64,000 nucleotides of DNA from Nocardioides sp. (GCF_004803405.1 NZ_SSXI01000233.1:1-64000); one strand, 5' to 3'; counted from the stretch's first letter, positions 8,803-17,839 are shown. The notes: a model not told the origin generated them from the sequence alone. Made by a program: numbers and translations.

Positions 8803-9860
8803 CGGCCGGCTCCGATCTCCTTGAACCAGGACTCGATGACGTACTTCGTGGTCCAGCCCATCGATCGGTAGAGCTCGTCGGCGCCCGTCGGTGAGTCGGC
8901 GTCGACCTCCAGCCCGACCCGGTCCCGGCCGCGCTCGGCCGCATCGGCGATGACGGTGTGCAGGAGCGCCTTCGCGACGCCGCGACCGCGGGCGTGCCGG
9001 TGCACGCCGATGTAGTCGATGTAGCTGCCCTCCTTGCCGTCCTCGTTCGCCGACAGCACCGAGCTCACCACCGTGCCCGCCGCCAGCGGGCGGCTGTCGG
9101 TGTCGACGAACGCGAGCCACCAGTGGTCCCAGCGGTGGCCGGGGTCCTCACGCAACCGCTGCACGAACTCGGGGAAGCTCTCACGGTAGGAGTTGAAGTG
9201 GTCCTCGAACGAGGACTCGAGGATCTCGTGCACCAGGTGCAGGTCGGCCGCCACGGGCAGGCCGTTCTCGTGCGCCGCGACCCGGCGGACGGTGACCCCT
9301 TCGCGCGGCGGCGGGAGGGACGTGGCCTCCTCAGGCAGCACCGGCCGGGTCATCTGCGGCCAGGTGCGTCGCATCTCGTAGCCCGCTGCGGCGAGCCACT
9401 CGCGCTGCAGGTCGTCGTCGGCGAACGGGCTGGCGTCCAGGCGCGTGCCGTCGATGCCGCGCATCACGCAGATGTCGCGTCCCCGGTCCTCGCCCCACGC
9501 GTACATCCGGGCGGCCACCACGTCCTGGTCGGCCACCGACCGGTCGAGGTAGAGGAAGACCATGGTGCGTCCGGCGGCGCGGTCGTGCACCACGATCCAG
9601 GCTCGCGGGACACCGGCGGGGTCCACGGCGAGCAGGTGACGTCGGGTCCACGACGCGGTGCCCACCAGCTCGGACTCGATCGCCTCGCGGTCGACCGAGG
9701 ACCCGGTGAAGGGCCGCTTGTCGGCACTGCGGAGCGCCACGAGTGCGTCGAGGTCCGTCAGGTCGGGCGGCCGGGTGGACCAGCCCGGAGGGAGGCCCTC
9801 GACCGGCGCCTCGTGCCCGGGTACGGCGTCGTTCTCGGTCCGTTGCTTCGCATCGGTCAC
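8799..9860 (-). CDS. GNAT-family N-acetyltransferase, two-lobed
   Basis: A 353-residue protein. The C-terminal half is a clear GNAT domain: YIDYIGVHRHARGRGVAKALL carries the acetyl-CoA-binding RGRGVA motif, followed by LEVDADSPTGADELYRSMGW. The N-terminal half resembles a second, degenerate GNAT lobe, as in mycothiol synthase-like proteins. The substrate is unknown; a small-molecule amine is likely. GTG at 9860 is chosen because the conserved region begins soon after and a CAGGAT hexamer ends six bases upstream (9867-9872). Its stop overlaps the start of the sulfurtransferase gene. It is divergent from the small hypothetical gene at 9933. Confidence 0.8.
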   Translation of the reverse strand: MTDAKQRTENDAVPGHEAPVEGLPPGWSTRPPDLTDLDALVALRSADKRPFTGSSVDREAIESELVGTASWTRRHLLAVDPAGVPRAWIVVHDRAAGRTMVFLYLDRSVADQDVVAARMYAWGEDRGRDICVMRGIDGTRLDASPFADDDLQREWLAAAGYEMRRTWPQMTRPVLPEEATSLPPPREGVTVRRVAAHENGLPVAADLHLVHEILESSFEDHFNSYRESFPEFVQRLREDPGHRWDHWWLAFVDTDSRPLAAGTVVSSVLSANEDGKEGSYIDYIGVHRHARGRGVAKALLHTVIADAAERGRDRVGLEVDADSPTGADELYRSMGWTTKYVIESWFKEIGAGR

Positions 9861-9932
9861 CCACCCATCCTGCACGACGCGCACCTGTGGAGGGCGGCTG
9901 CGGGGCCGCCCGGGATCGGGCAGGCTCGCCCC

Positions 9933-10373
9933 ATGCCGAGCGTCCCAGGGATCCACGAGCCGGTGCCGCGGGCACTGCAGCGGGTGCTGCGGGCCGCCGT
10001 GCTCGAGCATCTGTCCGCCGAACGGCGGCGCACCCACCCACCGGTGCTGCACGTCGGGGTGCCGGCGCGGGCCGCGCGCTGCTTCGAGGTGCGAACCGAG
10101 GACCGGCTCGATCACGCGCTGCGGGTCGAGGTCGTGGAGGCCATGTGCCGCGCGAGCCTGGCCCGGGACTTCGTGCCGCTGGTCTGGCTGACCCGCGAGG
10201 AGGAGGGCCACGACGTCGAGGACCTGGCATGGGCCGCCGCCGTCGGAGCCGCCGGCTTCGAGCTCGGGGTCTCCCTCGACCTGGTCGTCGTCACCCGCCG
10301 GTGGTGGCGCGACCCCCGGACCGGCGTGGGCCGGTCCTGGCGCCGGCTGCGTCCACCGCGGCCACCGGACTGA
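9933..10373 (+). CDS. Conserved hypothetical protein, about 146 residues
   Basis: The product has no motif I recognise. It starts MPSVPGIHEPVPRALQRVLR, is rich in Arg and Trp near the C-terminus (TRRWWRDPRTGVGRSWRRLR), and has a central segment with mixed helices. No signal peptide or clear membrane span is visible. The reading frame is open for long upstream, antisense to the GNAT gene, but ATG at 9933 is supported by a CAGGCT -10-like hexamer ending six bases before it. The gene converges with the GCS2 ligase gene, with 16 bases between stops. Confidence 0.6.
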   Translation: MPSVPGIHEPVPRALQRVLRAAVLEHLSAERRRTHPPVLHVGVPARAARCFEVRTEDRLDHALRVEVVEAMCRASLARDFVPLVWLTREEEGHDVEDLAWAAAVGAAGFELGVSLDLVVVTRRWWRDPRTGVGRSWRRLRPPRPPD

Positions 10374-10389
10374 ACCGGTGCCCGGAGGG

Positions 10390-11850
10390 TCACCAGGTGT
10401 GGATCGGACGGTTCGCCGACATGTTGGCGCGGTACTCGGCGAGCACGGCCCGCAGCGCGTCGTACCGGTCGTCGGTCTGCTGCTGGGCCATCCGCCTGGT
10501 GAACCATGCCGCCCCGTTGATGCCGATCAGGCAGCGCTGCTCGATCAGGTCGAGGTAGCGGTGCGCCTCCTCGGCGCCGACCCCCCAGGCGGCGAGTCCC
10601 TCGTGTGCCATCGGCAGCAGGCGACGCAGCACCAGCTCCGTCGCGCGCACCCGGCCGACCCCGGGCCAGTAGAGCTCGGCGTCGATGCCGTGCCGGGCCG
10701 CGGTGTAGAAGTTCTCCTCGGCGGCGCTGAACGACATCTGCGACCACAGCGGACGCTCGCTGTCGGCGAACGCCCGGACCAGTCCGAAGTAGAACGCCGC
10801 GTTGGCGACGGTGTCGACCACGGACGGGCCGGCCGCGAGGATGCGGTTCTCCACGCGCAGGTGGGGCCGGCCGGCGCTGATGTCGTAGATCGGCCGGTTC
10901 CAGCGGTAGATCGTGCCGTTGTGGAGCCGGAGCTCTTGGAGGTTGGGCGTGCCGCCCGCCTCCAGCACCGTGAGCGGATCCTCCTCCTCGATGACCGGTA
11001 GAAGTGCCGGGTAGTAGCGGACGTTCTCCTCGAACAGGTCGAACACCGAGGTGATCCATCGCTCGCCGAACCACACCCGCGGCCGGACGCCCTGCGCCTT
11101 TAGCTCTTCGCTGCGGGTGTCGGTGGCCTGCTCGAACAACGGGATCCGGGTCTCCGCCCACAGCTCCTTGCCGAGGAGGTACGGCGAGTTCGCCGCGACC
11201 GCGACCTGCACGCCCGCGATCGCCTGGGAGGCGTTCCAGTACGAGGCGAACCGCTCGGGACTCACCTGGACGTGGAACTGGGTGCTGGTGCAGGCCGCTT
11301 CGGGCATGATCGTGTCGACGACGGTCCGCAGCCGTTCGGTGCCGGGGATGTCGATGCTGATGTCCTCGCCGCGTGCCTGCAGGATCTGGTCGCTCAGCAG
11401 GGCGTAGCGCGGGTTCGAGCTGATCACCTTCGCGGTCAGGTGCTCGGGGGCGAGGGTCGGGAGGATCCCGATCATCACCAGGTGCGCCCCGACCGAGGAC
11501 GCGCGACGCTCCGCCTCGTTGAGACTGTCGCGCAGGTGCTTCTCGTAGCTCTTCAGGCCGCCGTCGGCCAGCGGGCCGGGCGGCACGTTCATCTCGACGT
11601 TGAACTGGCCGAGCTCGGTCTGGAAGTCGGGGTCCCCGATCGCGCCGAGCACCTCCTCGTTGCGGAGCGCGGGATCGCCCGCGTCGTCCACGAGGTTGAG
11701 CTCCACCTCGAGCCCGGTCCAGGGGTCCTCCGCCTCGAACGCCGACTCCCGCAGCATCCGCTCGAAGACGTCGAGGCAGCGGCGGACCTTCTCCCGGTAG
11801 CGCGTGCGGTCGGCAGGGGTGAACTCCTGCGCGGCGACGTCATCACCCAT
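10390..11850 (-). CDS. Glutamate-cysteine ligase family protein (GCS2, carboxylate-amine ligase)
   Basis: A 486-residue ATP-dependent ligase of the GCS2 family. Recognisable segments are WTGLEVELNLVD near residue 45, FNVEMNVPPGPL near 85, the TSTQFHVQVS metal/substrate segment near 190, and LRLHNGTIYRWNRPIYD near 310. It is longer than YbdK-type ligases (about 370) and matches an actinobacterial subgroup annotated as glutamate-cysteine ligase. These organisms use mycothiol, so the true substrate pair is uncertain; gamma-glutamyl or another carboxylate-amine bond formation is likely. ATG at 11850 has a TAGTGT -10 hexamer six bases upstream (11857-11862), predicting a leaderless mRNA. It lies downstream of the DUF4192 gene in the same direction. 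Confidence 0.8.
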   Translation of the reverse strand: MGDDVAAQEFTPADRTRYREKVRRCLDVFERMLRESAFEAEDPWTGLEVELNLVDDAGDPALRNEEVLGAIGDPDFQTELGQFNVEMNVPPGPLADGGLKSYEKHLRDSLNEAERRASSVGAHLVMIGILPTLAPEHLTAKVISSNPRYALLSDQILQARGEDISIDIPGTERLRTVVDTIMPEAACTSTQFHVQVSPERFASYWNASQAIAGVQVAVAANSPYLLGKELWAETRIPLFEQATDTRSEELKAQGVRPRVWFGERWITSVFDLFEENVRYYPALLPVIEEEDPLTVLEAGGTPNLQELRLHNGTIYRWNRPIYDISAGRPHLRVENRILAAGPSVVDTVANAAFYFGLVRAFADSERPLWSQMSFSAAEENFYTAARHGIDAELYWPGVGRVRATELVLRRLLPMAHEGLAAWGVGAEEAHRYLDLIEQRCLIGINGAAWFTRRMAQQQTDDRYDALRAVLAEYRANMSANRPIHTW

Positions 11851-11894
11851 GACTCGACACTAGCCAGCATTCGCGATCGCAACCCCCACCGGTC

Positions 11895-12926
11895 TCAGTC
11901 GGAAAGCCCGGACTCCCAGTCGAACCCGCCCTGCCAGTGGTCGGGAGGTACGGCGTGCTGGAGGAGCGTGCCCAGGTAGCCCGCCAGCGGGTAGGACGGC
12001 TCGGCACGGTGACAGCGGTCGACCGCCGCCCAGGCCCGGGCACCGTCGCCGGCCTGCCAGGCGGCCCATCCGAGCAGCGCCGCCGGAGGCGCCGCGAGCC
12101 GGTCGGGCGTGCGTTGCACCACGCCCTGCCAGAACCGCAGGTGCGCGGTCGCGTCCTCACGCCGGATCAGCGACCACGCGGCGTCGCGCACCCGCCGGCA
12201 CTGCATCACCCAGATCAGCCGGGCGACCTCGTCGTCGCTGGGCGTGCCACCTGCGGTCACCATGCTGCTGACCAACGACGTCACCCATCGGCCGGCTTCG
12301 CGGATCGCCCGGGCGTCCGAGGGGATCCCGGCGTCGACGTGCTGCGCGGCGGCCAGCGCCGCGCACACCGCGTCGACGGCGGCCGGGTCGGGCTCGAGGG
12401 AGGCCACCATCTCCTCCCGCGTGCGGTGCGCGAGCCGGCCGTCGACCAGGGCCTGGACCACGAAGGGGTGGCAGGACACGTCGTACGACCGGGTGTGCGC
12501 GCGGGCCGCGGGGTCGGGATGGCTCAGCTCGGACCAGCACCGGCCGTCGGCGTGGAGGGCCGTCACCAGGCCGACCCGTGCCCTCCGACAGCCACGTCGC
12601 AGGACCCGGTGCACGCCCTCGGCGGCCCGCCGGTCGGCGGTGAAGTAGAGCAGAACCAGTCGCCGCGCCCCGTGGTCACGGGCGGGCGTGAGCAGCACCT
12701 CCTCGACCTCGCGCAGCGTGGCCGGGGTCTGCTCGGCGCTCGGCGGCAGCCCGAGGCGGGCGTGGAACGGGCGCTGAGCGCCGACCGTGAGCATCACGAT
12801 CGACTCCTCTGGCCAGAACCCGAGCAGGACGGGCGCGAGCGCCAGCAGGTCCTCGGGGGTCCGTGCGGTCAGGGTCGTCACGCCGTCGGCGGCGGACGGT
12901 CCGGGGGTGGGGTCTGGGATCGCCAT
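11895..12926 (-). CDS. DUF4192 domain-containing protein
   Basis: A 343-residue protein with the DUF4192 hallmark near its N-terminus: LTARTPEDLLALAPVLLGFWPEESIVMLTV. This is followed by a VLLYFTADRRAAEG strand-turn region and a helical C-terminal half ending in AAWQAGDGARAWAAVDRC, a tetratricopeptide-like stretch. No biochemical function is established for the family, which is widespread in actinobacteria. ATG at 12926 is preceded by a purine-rich GGAGGCGAGGG stretch at suitable spacing. A second in-frame ATG at 12956 would add ten residues. It is divergent from dinB. Confidence 0.8.
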   Translation of the reverse strand: MAIPDPTPGPSAADGVTTLTARTPEDLLALAPVLLGFWPEESIVMLTVGAQRPFHARLGLPPSAEQTPATLREVEEVLLTPARDHGARRLVLLYFTADRRAAEGVHRVLRRGCRRARVGLVTALHADGRCWSELSHPDPAARAHTRSYDVSCHPFVVQALVDGRLAHRTREEMVASLEPDPAAVDAVCAALAAAQHVDAGIPSDARAIREAGRWVTSLVSSMVTAGGTPSDDEVARLIWVMQCRRVRDAAWSLIRREDATAHLRFWQGVVQRTPDRLAAPPAALLGWAAWQAGDGARAWAAVDRCHRAEPSYPLAGYLGTLLQHAVPPDHWQGGFDWESGLSD

Positions 12927-13046
12927 GCCGAGGACCCTCGCCTCCGACGCAGACATCGACACCAGCGCCGCGCGGTGCCTGTGGAGCGTCGGTGACGCGA
13001 CGGTCCAGGGGGACAGCACGTGGCCCGATCGGTGACGGGAGAGGAC

Positions 13047-13052
13047 TACCGT
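13047..13052 (+). promoter_or_regulatory. -10 element of dinB, leaderless type
   Basis: TACCGT ends seven bases before the GTG at 13060. This decides that start over the in-frame GTG at 13051, which overlaps the hexamer itself. Confidence 0.45.
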
Positions 13053-13059
13053 GACGGGC

Positions 13060-14421
13060 GTGCGCCCGCAGGCTTCGGTCCTCCACCTGGACCTCGACGC
13101 CTTCTTCGCGGCCGTCGAGCAGCGCGACAAGCCGTCGCTGCGGGGCAAGCCGGTGGTCGTCGGAGGCGTCGGCGGGCGCGGGGTGGTCGCCACCGCCTCC
13201 TACGAGGCTCGCGCGTACGGCGTCCGATCGGCGATGTCCACCCGCGAGGCACGCGCCCGGTGTCCGCACGCGGCCTTCCTGACCGGCCGGTTCGAGGCCT
13301 ACCGCGGCGCGAGCGGCGCGGTGATGGGCCTGCTGCGCTCGTGCTCGCCGCTGGTCGAGCCGCTCTCCCTCGACGAGGCGTTCGTCGACCTCGAGCAGGC
13401 CGGGCTGCCGGACCTGGAGGTCGCGACGGTCACGGCCTTCGCCGAGGACCTCCGCGTGCGGGTGCGGGAGGTGACGGGCGGGCTGACCGCCTCGGTGGGC
13501 ATCGCCAGCTCCAAGTTCCTCGCCAAGGTCGCCAGCGACCTCCGCAAGCCGGACGGGCTGGTCGTGATCGCGCCGGGAACCGAGCTCGAGACACTCCGCC
13601 CGATGCACGTGTCGGTCATTCCCGGCGTCGGTCCCGCCACCGTCGAGCGGCTGCGACGCGTGGGCGTCCACAAGGTCGTCGACCTCGAGGGCCTCAGCAG
13701 GGACGAGCTGGTCCGCCTGGTCGGCCAGGCCCACGGTCACAGCCTCTACCACCTCGCGCGGGCCGAGGACGACCGCCCGGTCGTGGCCGAGCGCGAAGCC
13801 AAGTCGGTCAGCGTGGAGGGCACCTACGAGCACGATCTCACCGACCGCCGACAGATGGAGTCGATCCTGACCCGGCAGGCCGGAGACGTGGGCCGCCGCC
13901 TGAAGGCAAGCGGGCTGTCAGGCCGCACGGTGACCCTCAAGGTCCGGCTCTACGACTTCACGACCCTCAGCCGATCGGCCACCCTCCCGGCGCCGACCGA
14001 GGACGCCGTGACCATCGCCCGCCTCGCGCGGTCACTGCTCGCGGACCTGGACACCTCCGCCGGCGTCCGTCTGCTGGGCGTCGGCGTCTCGGGGCTGGCG
14101 GACTGGGTGCAGGAGGACCTGTTCGCCGACCAGGCCGACCAGGACGAGCAGGAGGCCGAGCCACTCGACGACCGCCCCGAGCCCGAGCAGTCCGGTGCTC
14201 GCCCGGCCGGCCCGACCTGGGCGCCCGGCGTCGACGTGATCCACGCGGAGCACGGCCGCGGCTGGGTCTGGGGCGCGGGTCGACAGGTGGTCACCGTCCG
14301 GTTCGAGACCGCGGACACTCCGCCGGGACCGGTCCGCTCGTTCCGTGCGGACGACCCGGCGCTCTCCCACTGGCGAGCTCCTGCGGTCCAGGAGGAGGTC
14401 GCGGACAGGGACGATGCCTGA
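13060..14421 (+). CDS. dinB: DNA polymerase IV (Y family) with C-terminal Tudor-like extension
   Basis: A 453-residue translesion polymerase. Catalytic motifs are LHLDLDAFFAAVEQ at the N-terminus (metal-binding Asp) and SLDEAFVDLE (Asp-Glu pair). The helix-hairpin-helix segment PGVGPATVERLRRVGV lies in the thumb and the little-finger region follows. QEDLF at 351-355 fits the beta-clamp-binding consensus. Beyond that is an acidic linker and about 60 extra residues (DVIHAEHGRGWVWGAG, then VTVRFET) that resemble the Tudor/KOW-like fold at the C-terminus of UvrD/PcrA helicases. The GTG start at 13060 gives MRPQASVLHLDLDAFF, matching the family. It acts in damage tolerance at stalled forks. Confidence 0.92.
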   Translation: MRPQASVLHLDLDAFFAAVEQRDKPSLRGKPVVVGGVGGRGVVATASYEARAYGVRSAMSTREARARCPHAAFLTGRFEAYRGASGAVMGLLRSCSPLVEPLSLDEAFVDLEQAGLPDLEVATVTAFAEDLRVRVREVTGGLTASVGIASSKFLAKVASDLRKPDGLVVIAPGTELETLRPMHVSVIPGVGPATVERLRRVGVHKVVDLEGLSRDELVRLVGQAHGHSLYHLARAEDDRPVVAEREAKSVSVEGTYEHDLTDRRQMESILTRQAGDVGRRLKASGLSGRTVTLKVRLYDFTTLSRSATLPAPTEDAVTIARLARSLLADLDTSAGVRLLGVGVSGLADWVQEDLFADQADQDEQEAEPLDDRPEPEQSGARPAGPTWAPGVDVIHAEHGRGWVWGAGRQVVTVRFETADTPPGPVRSFRADDPALSHWRAPAVQEEVADRDDA

Positions 14422-14498
14422 GAGCCACGTCGCGTCCGGTGGGTGCCCGCACCGCAGCGGTGTACGGGCCTGCTTCGGGATGCGCCCCCGCCGGCCAG

Positions 14499-14504
14499 TA
14501 GCGT
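14499..14504 (+). promoter_or_regulatory. -10 element of ptrB, leaderless type
   Basis: TAGCGT ends six bases before the ATG at 14511. The 89-base gap after dinB holds nothing else I can assign. Confidence 0.45.
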
Positions 14505-14510
14505 GCCCAC

Positions 14511-16658
14511 ATGTCCGCTGAGCAGCCCGAGCCGCCGCGAGCCGAGCGCCGTCCGGTCACCACGACCCACCACGGCCGGACCCGCACCGACGAGTACGAC
14601 TGGCTGCGCCGCAAGGACGACCCGGACGTGATCGCCTACCTCGAGGCGGAGAACGTTCACACCCAGGCCCGGACGGCGCACCTCGCCGACCTCCGGGCCC
14701 AGGTCTTCTCCGAGATCAAGGCACGGACCCTCGAGACCGACCTCTCGGTGCCGACCCGGGTCCGCGGCTACTGGTACTACGGACGCTCCTTCGAGGGCCG
14801 GCAGTACGGCGCCAGCTGCCGGGTCCCCGTCACCGACCCCGACGACTGGACACCCCCGCGGCCGGCGGAGGACGCGAAGCCGGACCAGCCCGCCCTTCCC
14901 GGCGAGGAGGTGATGCTCGACCTCGACGCGATGGCTGAGGGCCACGAGTTCTTCTCCCTCGGGGGGTCCTCGATCAGCACCGACGACCGGCTGCTCGCCT
15001 ACGCCACCGACGTGGTCGGCGACGAGCGCTACACCGTCCGCGTCCTGGACCTCTCCACCCGCGACCTGCTCCCCGACGAGCTGACGGGCGTTCTCGGCGG
15101 CGTCACCTGGGGTGACTCACCCGACCACTTCTACTACACCACCGTGGACGACGCCTGGCGCCCCGACAAGGTCTGGCGGCACCGCCTCGGCACCACCCAG
15201 GCCGACGACGAGCTGGTCTTCCACGAGCCCGACGGCCGCTACTTCGTCGGTGTCGGCCGCACCCGGAGCCGGCGCTACGTGATGATCGCCGCCAGCTCCA
15301 AGACCACCTCCGAGTTCCACGTGCTGGATGCGACGGACCCCACGGCACAGCCCACCTGCTTCGCCGTGCGGACCGACGGGGTGGAGTACTCCCTCGAGCA
15401 CGCGGTCATCGGCGGCGAGGACCGCTTCCTGGTCCTGCACAACGCCGGTGGTCCCGAGTTCGAGCTCGCCATCGCCCCCGCCTCCCCCACCGCGCCGGCC
15501 GACTGGCAGCCACTGCTCCCCCATGACCTCTCGGTCCGCCTCGAGGACGTCGACGCCTTCGCCGACCACCTGGTCGTCCAGCAGCGCAGCGAGGGCCGCA
15601 CCCAGGTCCGCGTGATCGAGCTCGGCCCCGATCCGGACGCTCCGGTCGCGGCCGACCGGTTCGTGGAGTTCCCAGGCGAGCTCGCGACGGTCGGCGTCGG
15701 TGGCAACCCGGCCTTCGAGCAGCCCACGATCCGGGTGGGGATGACCAGCCTCAGCCGCCCCTCGGCGGTCTACGACCACGACCTGCGCACCCGCGGGCTG
15801 GTACTCCGCAAGCAGGCGCCGGTGCTCGGCGACTACGACCCCGACGACTACGAGGAGCACCGGCTGTGGGCCACCTCCGTCGACGGCGTCGAGGTACCGA
15901 TCTCGCTGGTCGTGCGTCGCGATGCCCGAGGCGCCGACGGCACCGAACCGGTGCCGGTCCACCTGTACGGCTACGGGGCCTACGAGACGTCGATCGACCC
16001 GTACTTCGCCGTCAGCCGCCTCTCCCTGCTCGACCGCGGCGCGGCGTTCGCGATCGCACACGTCCGGGGCGGCGGGGAGATGGGACGCCGCTGGTACGAC
16101 GACGGCAAGCTCGAGCACAAGCAGCACACCTTCGACGACTTCGTCGCCTGCGCCCGGCACCTCGTCGAGGCCGGCTGGACCACCAGCGACCGGATCGTGG
16201 CGGAGGGCGCGAGCGCCGGCGGACTCCTGATCGGTGCGGTCGCCAACCAGGCGCCGGAGGCGTTCGGCGCCCTGGTGGCAGGGGTGCCCTTCGTGGACAC
16301 CCTGACCACCATGCTCGATCCCTCGCTCCCCCTGACGGTGCCCGAGTACGACGAGTGGGGCAATCCGTCCGAGGACCCGGAGGCCTACGACCGGATCGCC
16401 GGCTACGCGCCGTACGAGAACATCGCCGACCGCCCCTACCCGCCGATCCTCGCCGAGACCTCCCTCAACGACACCCGGGTGCTCTACGTGGAGCCCGCCA
16501 AGTGGGTGGCCCGGCTCCGCGAGCGGGCACCTCGGGCCGACGCGCTGCTCCGCACCGAGATGGCCGCCGGCCATGGCGGCGTCTCCGGCCGCTACCGGGC
16601 CTGGGAGGACCGGGCGTTCACCCTCGCCTGGATCCTGGACCGGATGGGCTTGGCGTGA
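14511..16658 (+). CDS. ptrB: Oligopeptidase B / prolyl oligopeptidase family (S9A) serine peptidase
   Basis: A 715-residue cytoplasmic peptidase. The N-terminal two thirds form the seven-bladed propeller, which begins with the family segment TTHHGRTRTDEYDWLRRKDD. The alpha/beta-hydrolase domain carries the nucleophile in EGASAGG (Ser568), with Asp654 in NDTRVLY and His688 in GHGG completing the triad. The VRGGGEMGRRWYDDGKLEHKQ segment is characteristic of oligopeptidase B, which cuts short peptides after basic residues. Length matches the family (about 690-720). It has its own leaderless-type promoter. Downstream lies an inverted repeat (16682-16730) that may end transcription. Confidence 0.93.
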   Translation: MSAEQPEPPRAERRPVTTTHHGRTRTDEYDWLRRKDDPDVIAYLEAENVHTQARTAHLADLRAQVFSEIKARTLETDLSVPTRVRGYWYYGRSFEGRQYGASCRVPVTDPDDWTPPRPAEDAKPDQPALPGEEVMLDLDAMAEGHEFFSLGGSSISTDDRLLAYATDVVGDERYTVRVLDLSTRDLLPDELTGVLGGVTWGDSPDHFYYTTVDDAWRPDKVWRHRLGTTQADDELVFHEPDGRYFVGVGRTRSRRYVMIAASSKTTSEFHVLDATDPTAQPTCFAVRTDGVEYSLEHAVIGGEDRFLVLHNAGGPEFELAIAPASPTAPADWQPLLPHDLSVRLEDVDAFADHLVVQQRSEGRTQVRVIELGPDPDAPVAADRFVEFPGELATVGVGGNPAFEQPTIRVGMTSLSRPSAVYDHDLRTRGLVLRKQAPVLGDYDPDDYEEHRLWATSVDGVEVPISLVVRRDARGADGTEPVPVHLYGYGAYETSIDPYFAVSRLSLLDRGAAFAIAHVRGGGEMGRRWYDDGKLEHKQHTFDDFVACARHLVEAGWTTSDRIVAEGASAGGLLIGAVANQAPEAFGALVAGVPFVDTLTTMLDPSLPLTVPEYDEWGNPSEDPEAYDRIAGYAPYENIADRPYPPILAETSLNDTRVLYVEPAKWVARLRERAPRADALLRTEMAAGHGGVSGRYRAWEDRAFTLAWILDRMGLA

Positions 16659-16681
16659 GCCCGTCCTCGGCCCGTCGAGGA

Positions 16682-16730
16682 GGGGAAAGTTGAGAACTGC
16701 CTGAGATTACTCCCGCTGCGCAACTTCCCC
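16682..16730 (+). terminator. Inverted repeat after ptrB
   Basis: The arms GGGGAAAGTTG (16682-16692) and CAACTTCCCC (16721-16730) pair with one bulged A around a 28-base loop. No T-run follows. It could be a terminator of ptrB or a control site of the sigma factor gene downstream. Confidence 0.35.
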
Positions 16731-16770
16731 CGGCTACCGGTCGTCTGAGCGGGTAGAGCCACATCAGTTG

Positions 16771-16797
16771 GGAATCCCGGCCGACTCGGGCGTGTTG
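16771..16797 (+). promoter_or_regulatory. ECF-sigma-type promoter upstream of the sigma factor gene
   Basis: GGAAT (16771-16775) and GTTG (16794-16797) are separated by 18 bases. This fits the GGAA(C/T)-N18-GTT pattern used by SigE/SigH-type ECF factors at mycobacterial sigB. GTTGGGAA occurs twice here (16768 and 16794), and a 13-base palindrome GATGTC-G-GACATC lies at 16812-16824 in the predicted leader. Confidence 0.45.
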
Positions 16798-16847
16798 GGA
16801 ACAGATGTGCGGATGTCGGACATCACGCACAGCGAAGGAGGGTCGCG

Positions 16848-17813
16848 ATGGCCACGGCAACTGCGAAAGCGAAGCGGAGCATCGGGCGAGAGATCGAGGG
16901 GCGCGACAGCGTCGGCCTCTACCTCGACGAGATCGCCCGGACGCCCCTGCTCGACGCCGCCCGCGAGGTCGACCTCGCCAAGACCATCGAGGCCGGCCTG
17001 TACGCCGAGCACCTCCTGGCCGAGGGACGTGTGGGCCGCCGGAAGGGCGGTGCACCCGGCTACGCCACGAAGGAGGAGCTGGAGTGGCTCGCCGAGGAGG
17101 GCCGCAAGGCGGTCACCGAGTTCATCAACGCGAACCTGCGGCTGGTTGTCTCGATCGCGCGGAAGTACGGCCGCGCGCAGATGCCCATGCTGGACCTGAT
17201 CCAGGAGGGCAACACCGGCCTGATCCGCGCGGTCGAGAAGTTCGACTACGCCAAGGGCTACAAGTTCTCCACCTACGCCACCTGGTGGGTGCGTCAGGCG
17301 ATCACCCGGGGCATCGCCCAGCAGGCGCGCGTCGTGCGACTGCCCGTGCACGTGGTCGAGGAGCTCAACCAGGTCGGCGGCGCGCGGCGCACCCTGGAGC
17401 GCCAGCTCGGCCGGGACCCGGAGCCCGAGGAGATCGCCGTCGAGCTCGGCATGGAGGTCGAGCGGGTCCTGGACCTGCTCTCGTGGGGCCGTGAGCACGT
17501 CAGCCTCGACACTCCCGTGGACGAGGACGGCGACACCTCGCTGGGCGACCTGATGGCCCAGGAGACCGCGCCCGGACCGGACATGACGGTGCTCGACACC
17601 GAGGCACGGGACCGTCTCAACACCCTGGTCGACCAGCTCGACGAGCGCGCGGCGGACATCATCCGCTCGCGCTACGGCCTGGTCGACGGGCGTCAGCACA
17701 AGCTCGCCGACATCGGCGCCAAGCACGGCATCTCGGCCGAGCGGGTGCGCCAGCTCGAGCGTGAGGCACTGCAGAAGCTCCGCCGCCTGGGCGACCCGGA
17801 CCTGGCCGCCTGA
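16848..17813 (+). CDS. sigB: RNA polymerase sigma factor, group 1/2 sigma-70 (SigB/HrdB-like)
   Basis: A 321-residue sigma factor. Region 1.2 is DSVGLYLDEIARTPLLD (about 21-37). Regions 2.1-2.4 run from FINANLRLVVSIARKYGR to YATWWVRQAITRGI (about 92-150). Region 3 follows, and region 4.2 ends in ISAERVRQLEREALQKLRRL. The long 1.1 region of the principal factor is missing, so this is most likely the SigB-type non-essential group-2 factor and not the housekeeping RpoD. The ATG has an ideal ribosome-binding site (AGGAGG, six-base spacing). The ECF-type promoter upstream suggests it is switched on by envelope or redox stress. It converges with coaE, 25 bases apart. Confidence 0.88.
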   Translation: MATATAKAKRSIGREIEGRDSVGLYLDEIARTPLLDAAREVDLAKTIEAGLYAEHLLAEGRVGRRKGGAPGYATKEELEWLAEEGRKAVTEFINANLRLVVSIARKYGRAQMPMLDLIQEGNTGLIRAVEKFDYAKGYKFSTYATWWVRQAITRGIAQQARVVRLPVHVVEELNQVGGARRTLERQLGRDPEPEEIAVELGMEVERVLDLLSWGREHVSLDTPVDEDGDTSLGDLMAQETAPGPDMTVLDTEARDRLNTLVDQLDERAADIIRSRYGLVDGRQHKLADIGAKHGISAERVRQLEREALQKLRRLGDPDLAA

Positions 17814-17818
17814 TCTGG

Positions 17819-17839
17819 GAGCGCGGCTGCGACGCGCTC
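17819..17839 (+). terminator. Short hairpin between sigB and coaE
   Basis: GAGCGCG (17819-17825) and CGCGCTC (17833-17839) form a 7-bp stem with a 7-base loop. It lies directly after the sigma factor stop and overlaps the coaE stop codon. A plausible bidirectional terminator without a T-run. Confidence 0.4.
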
